Assembly: GCF_000169175.1 (NCBI RefSeq)
Contig: NZ_AAWS01000015.1
Location: forward strand, 124,001 to 188,000
Direction of reading: 5' to 3'
DNA: 64,000 nucleotides
Origin: Microscilla marina ATCC 23134
Lineage (GTDB): Bacteria; Bacteroidota; Bacteroidia; Cytophagales; Microscillaceae
The translations under genes and the position numbers were made by a program. The notes below the pieces were generated by a model. The model was not told where the DNA came from. It searched no databases and saw nothing but the letters and a program-made list of their open reading frames with translations. Shown here piece after piece: positions 63,332 through 64,000 of the stretch (position 1 is its first letter; each line of letters opens with the position of its first letter).

Positions 63332-63910
63332 ATGACCAACATGAAACAAGAATATTTTGTATTAAATGAAACTTTTGTTGATGATGAAATTTATATTAAA
63401 AATGATGGTATGAATGAAACAGAGAGAGAAACAGTAGTTGAAGGAAAAATAATACAGAGACCACAAGATGTGTATGAATTTTATTATGCAAAAAAAACAC
63501 TTAAAGATTTTGTAACTAGTGAGGTAACAACTCATGTAGTGTCAGAGAAATTCAAAGCAGTACTGGACAAAATAGGAGTAAGTGGAGTGGCTTTCTACCC
63601 TGCGAAACTCATGCGAACTCCCAGAAGTAAAAAAAGTTTTGACAACTATTTTATGATGGTAGTAGAATCTGTATCTGCCTTTGATTACAAAAACTCTACA
63701 TACACTGGTATTGAAGAAGAAAACTACATTGGGACAGTTCAAAAATTAGAAGTTAATGCGTCCAAAATTGAAGGTAAGCATATTATTAGACTTGAGGAAT
63801 TACTTTTTCCAATCATCATTACCCAAGAGCTTAAAGAAGCTTTGGAGCAAGCCCAAGTTACAGGGACTGAATATATGCCAATAAATAATTTTCACTTTCC
63901 AGTTTATTAG
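63332..63910 (+). CDS. Probable immunity protein (Imm11/DUF1629-like)
   Basis: This 192-residue soluble protein starts at 63332, five bases after the toxin stop; a second ATG at 63341 is possible. It has the pattern of the DUF1629/Imm11 family: VSEKFKAVLDKIGVSGVAFY near the middle, then NYFMMVVESVSAFD and the C-terminal HIIRLEELLFPIIIT...TGTEYMPI. Immunity proteins of this family are regularly coded directly after nuclease toxins. Its low G+C resembles the toxin's C-terminal module rather than the toxin backbone, so the two parts seem to have arrived together. Confidence 0.75.
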   Translation: MTNMKQEYFVLNETFVDDEIYIKNDGMNETERETVVEGKIIQRPQDVYEFYYAKKTLKDFVTSEVTTHVVSEKFKAVLDKIGVSGVAFYPAKLMRTPRSKKSFDNYFMMVVESVSAFDYKNSTYTGIEEENYIGTVQKLEVNASKIEGKHIIRLEELLFPIIITQELKEALEQAQVTGTEYMPINNFHFPVY

Positions 63911-63931
63911 ATTAATCCCCATAGATTACTT

Positions 63932-63980
63932 AATCCAAAAGACCTCACTTCATAGTTAAGTGAGGTCTTTTGGATTTTAT
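63932..63980 (+). terminator. Strong terminator after the toxin-immunity pair
   Basis: A perfect 19-bp stem (63932-63950 with 63958-63976) with a 7-base loop is followed by T-rich sequence. It is 22 bases after the immunity gene stop. Confidence 0.9.
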
Positions 63981-64000
63981 AAAACTATCAATGACATGGA

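Overview
The window reads as ordinary chromosome from a gliding or filamentous member of the Bacteroidota, most likely order Cytophagales (Microscilla/Flammeovirga-like). This is inferred from four things: TTTG-N19-21-TAnnTTTG promoters of the Bacteroidota primary sigma factor; a 7TMR-DISM/SpoIIE phosphatase with SiaB- and SiaC-type partners; many short secreted proteins ending their signal peptides in ...AQ; and genes rich in AT but with a moderate overall G+C. No rRNA, tRNA, CRISPR array, transposase or integrase was seen.

Layout. 1-6.6 kb: a truncated S9 dipeptidyl peptidase, a divergent LysR/SDR pair, a two-gene orphan cassette inside direct repeats, and a methyltransferase. 6.6-10.2 kb: two membrane proteins, a small protein and MeaB. 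10.3-15.7 kb: a CHASE2 sensor-like protein followed by three secreted FecR-like paralogues and a small membrane protein. 15.9-20.3 kb: DUF2461, a DUF3857/transglutaminase-like protein and the small subunit of methylmalonyl-CoA mutase. 20.5-25.9 kb: a leucine-rich-repeat (LRR) protein, small coiled-coil proteins, a SpoIIAA-like protein and aconitase. 26.2-34.2 kb: a three-gene secreted/hydrolase operon, a repeat protein, a Cys4 protein, an atypical SDR and two YheT-type hydrolases. 34.8-39.3 kb: a divergent PRPP-synthetase-like protein and a SiaC-SiaB-SiaA partner-switching cassette.

39.7-48.8 kb is an accessory island. It holds an AAA+ ATPase of the type found with extracellular contractile injection systems (eCIS), a divergent 903-residue protein of unknown function, two secreted LRR proteins plus a third broken copy, and an ankyrin protein. 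Dispersed repeats bound much of it. 48.8-50.9 kb is gene-poor, with a strong promoter, a possible micro-ORF, repeats and the tail of a lost sulfatase gene. 50.9-57.9 kb carries menaquinone genes (isochorismate synthase, a hotdog thioesterase, o-succinylbenzoate synthase) interleaved with a phosphatase and a patatin. 58.0-63.9 kb holds a Crp/Fnr regulator and a 1487-residue polymorphic toxin with a C-terminal AHH-type nuclease module, followed after 5 bases by a probable immunity gene and a strong terminator.

The most interesting parts are the toxin/immunity pair, which shows an abrupt base-composition switch at the toxin-module junction; the AAA+ ATPase/903-residue/LRR island; the CHASE2 plus triplicated FecR-like locus; the repeat-bounded orphan cassette at 3.7-5.4 kb; and several dispersed repeat families. 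Function calls rest on motifs read by eye. No similarity search was run.
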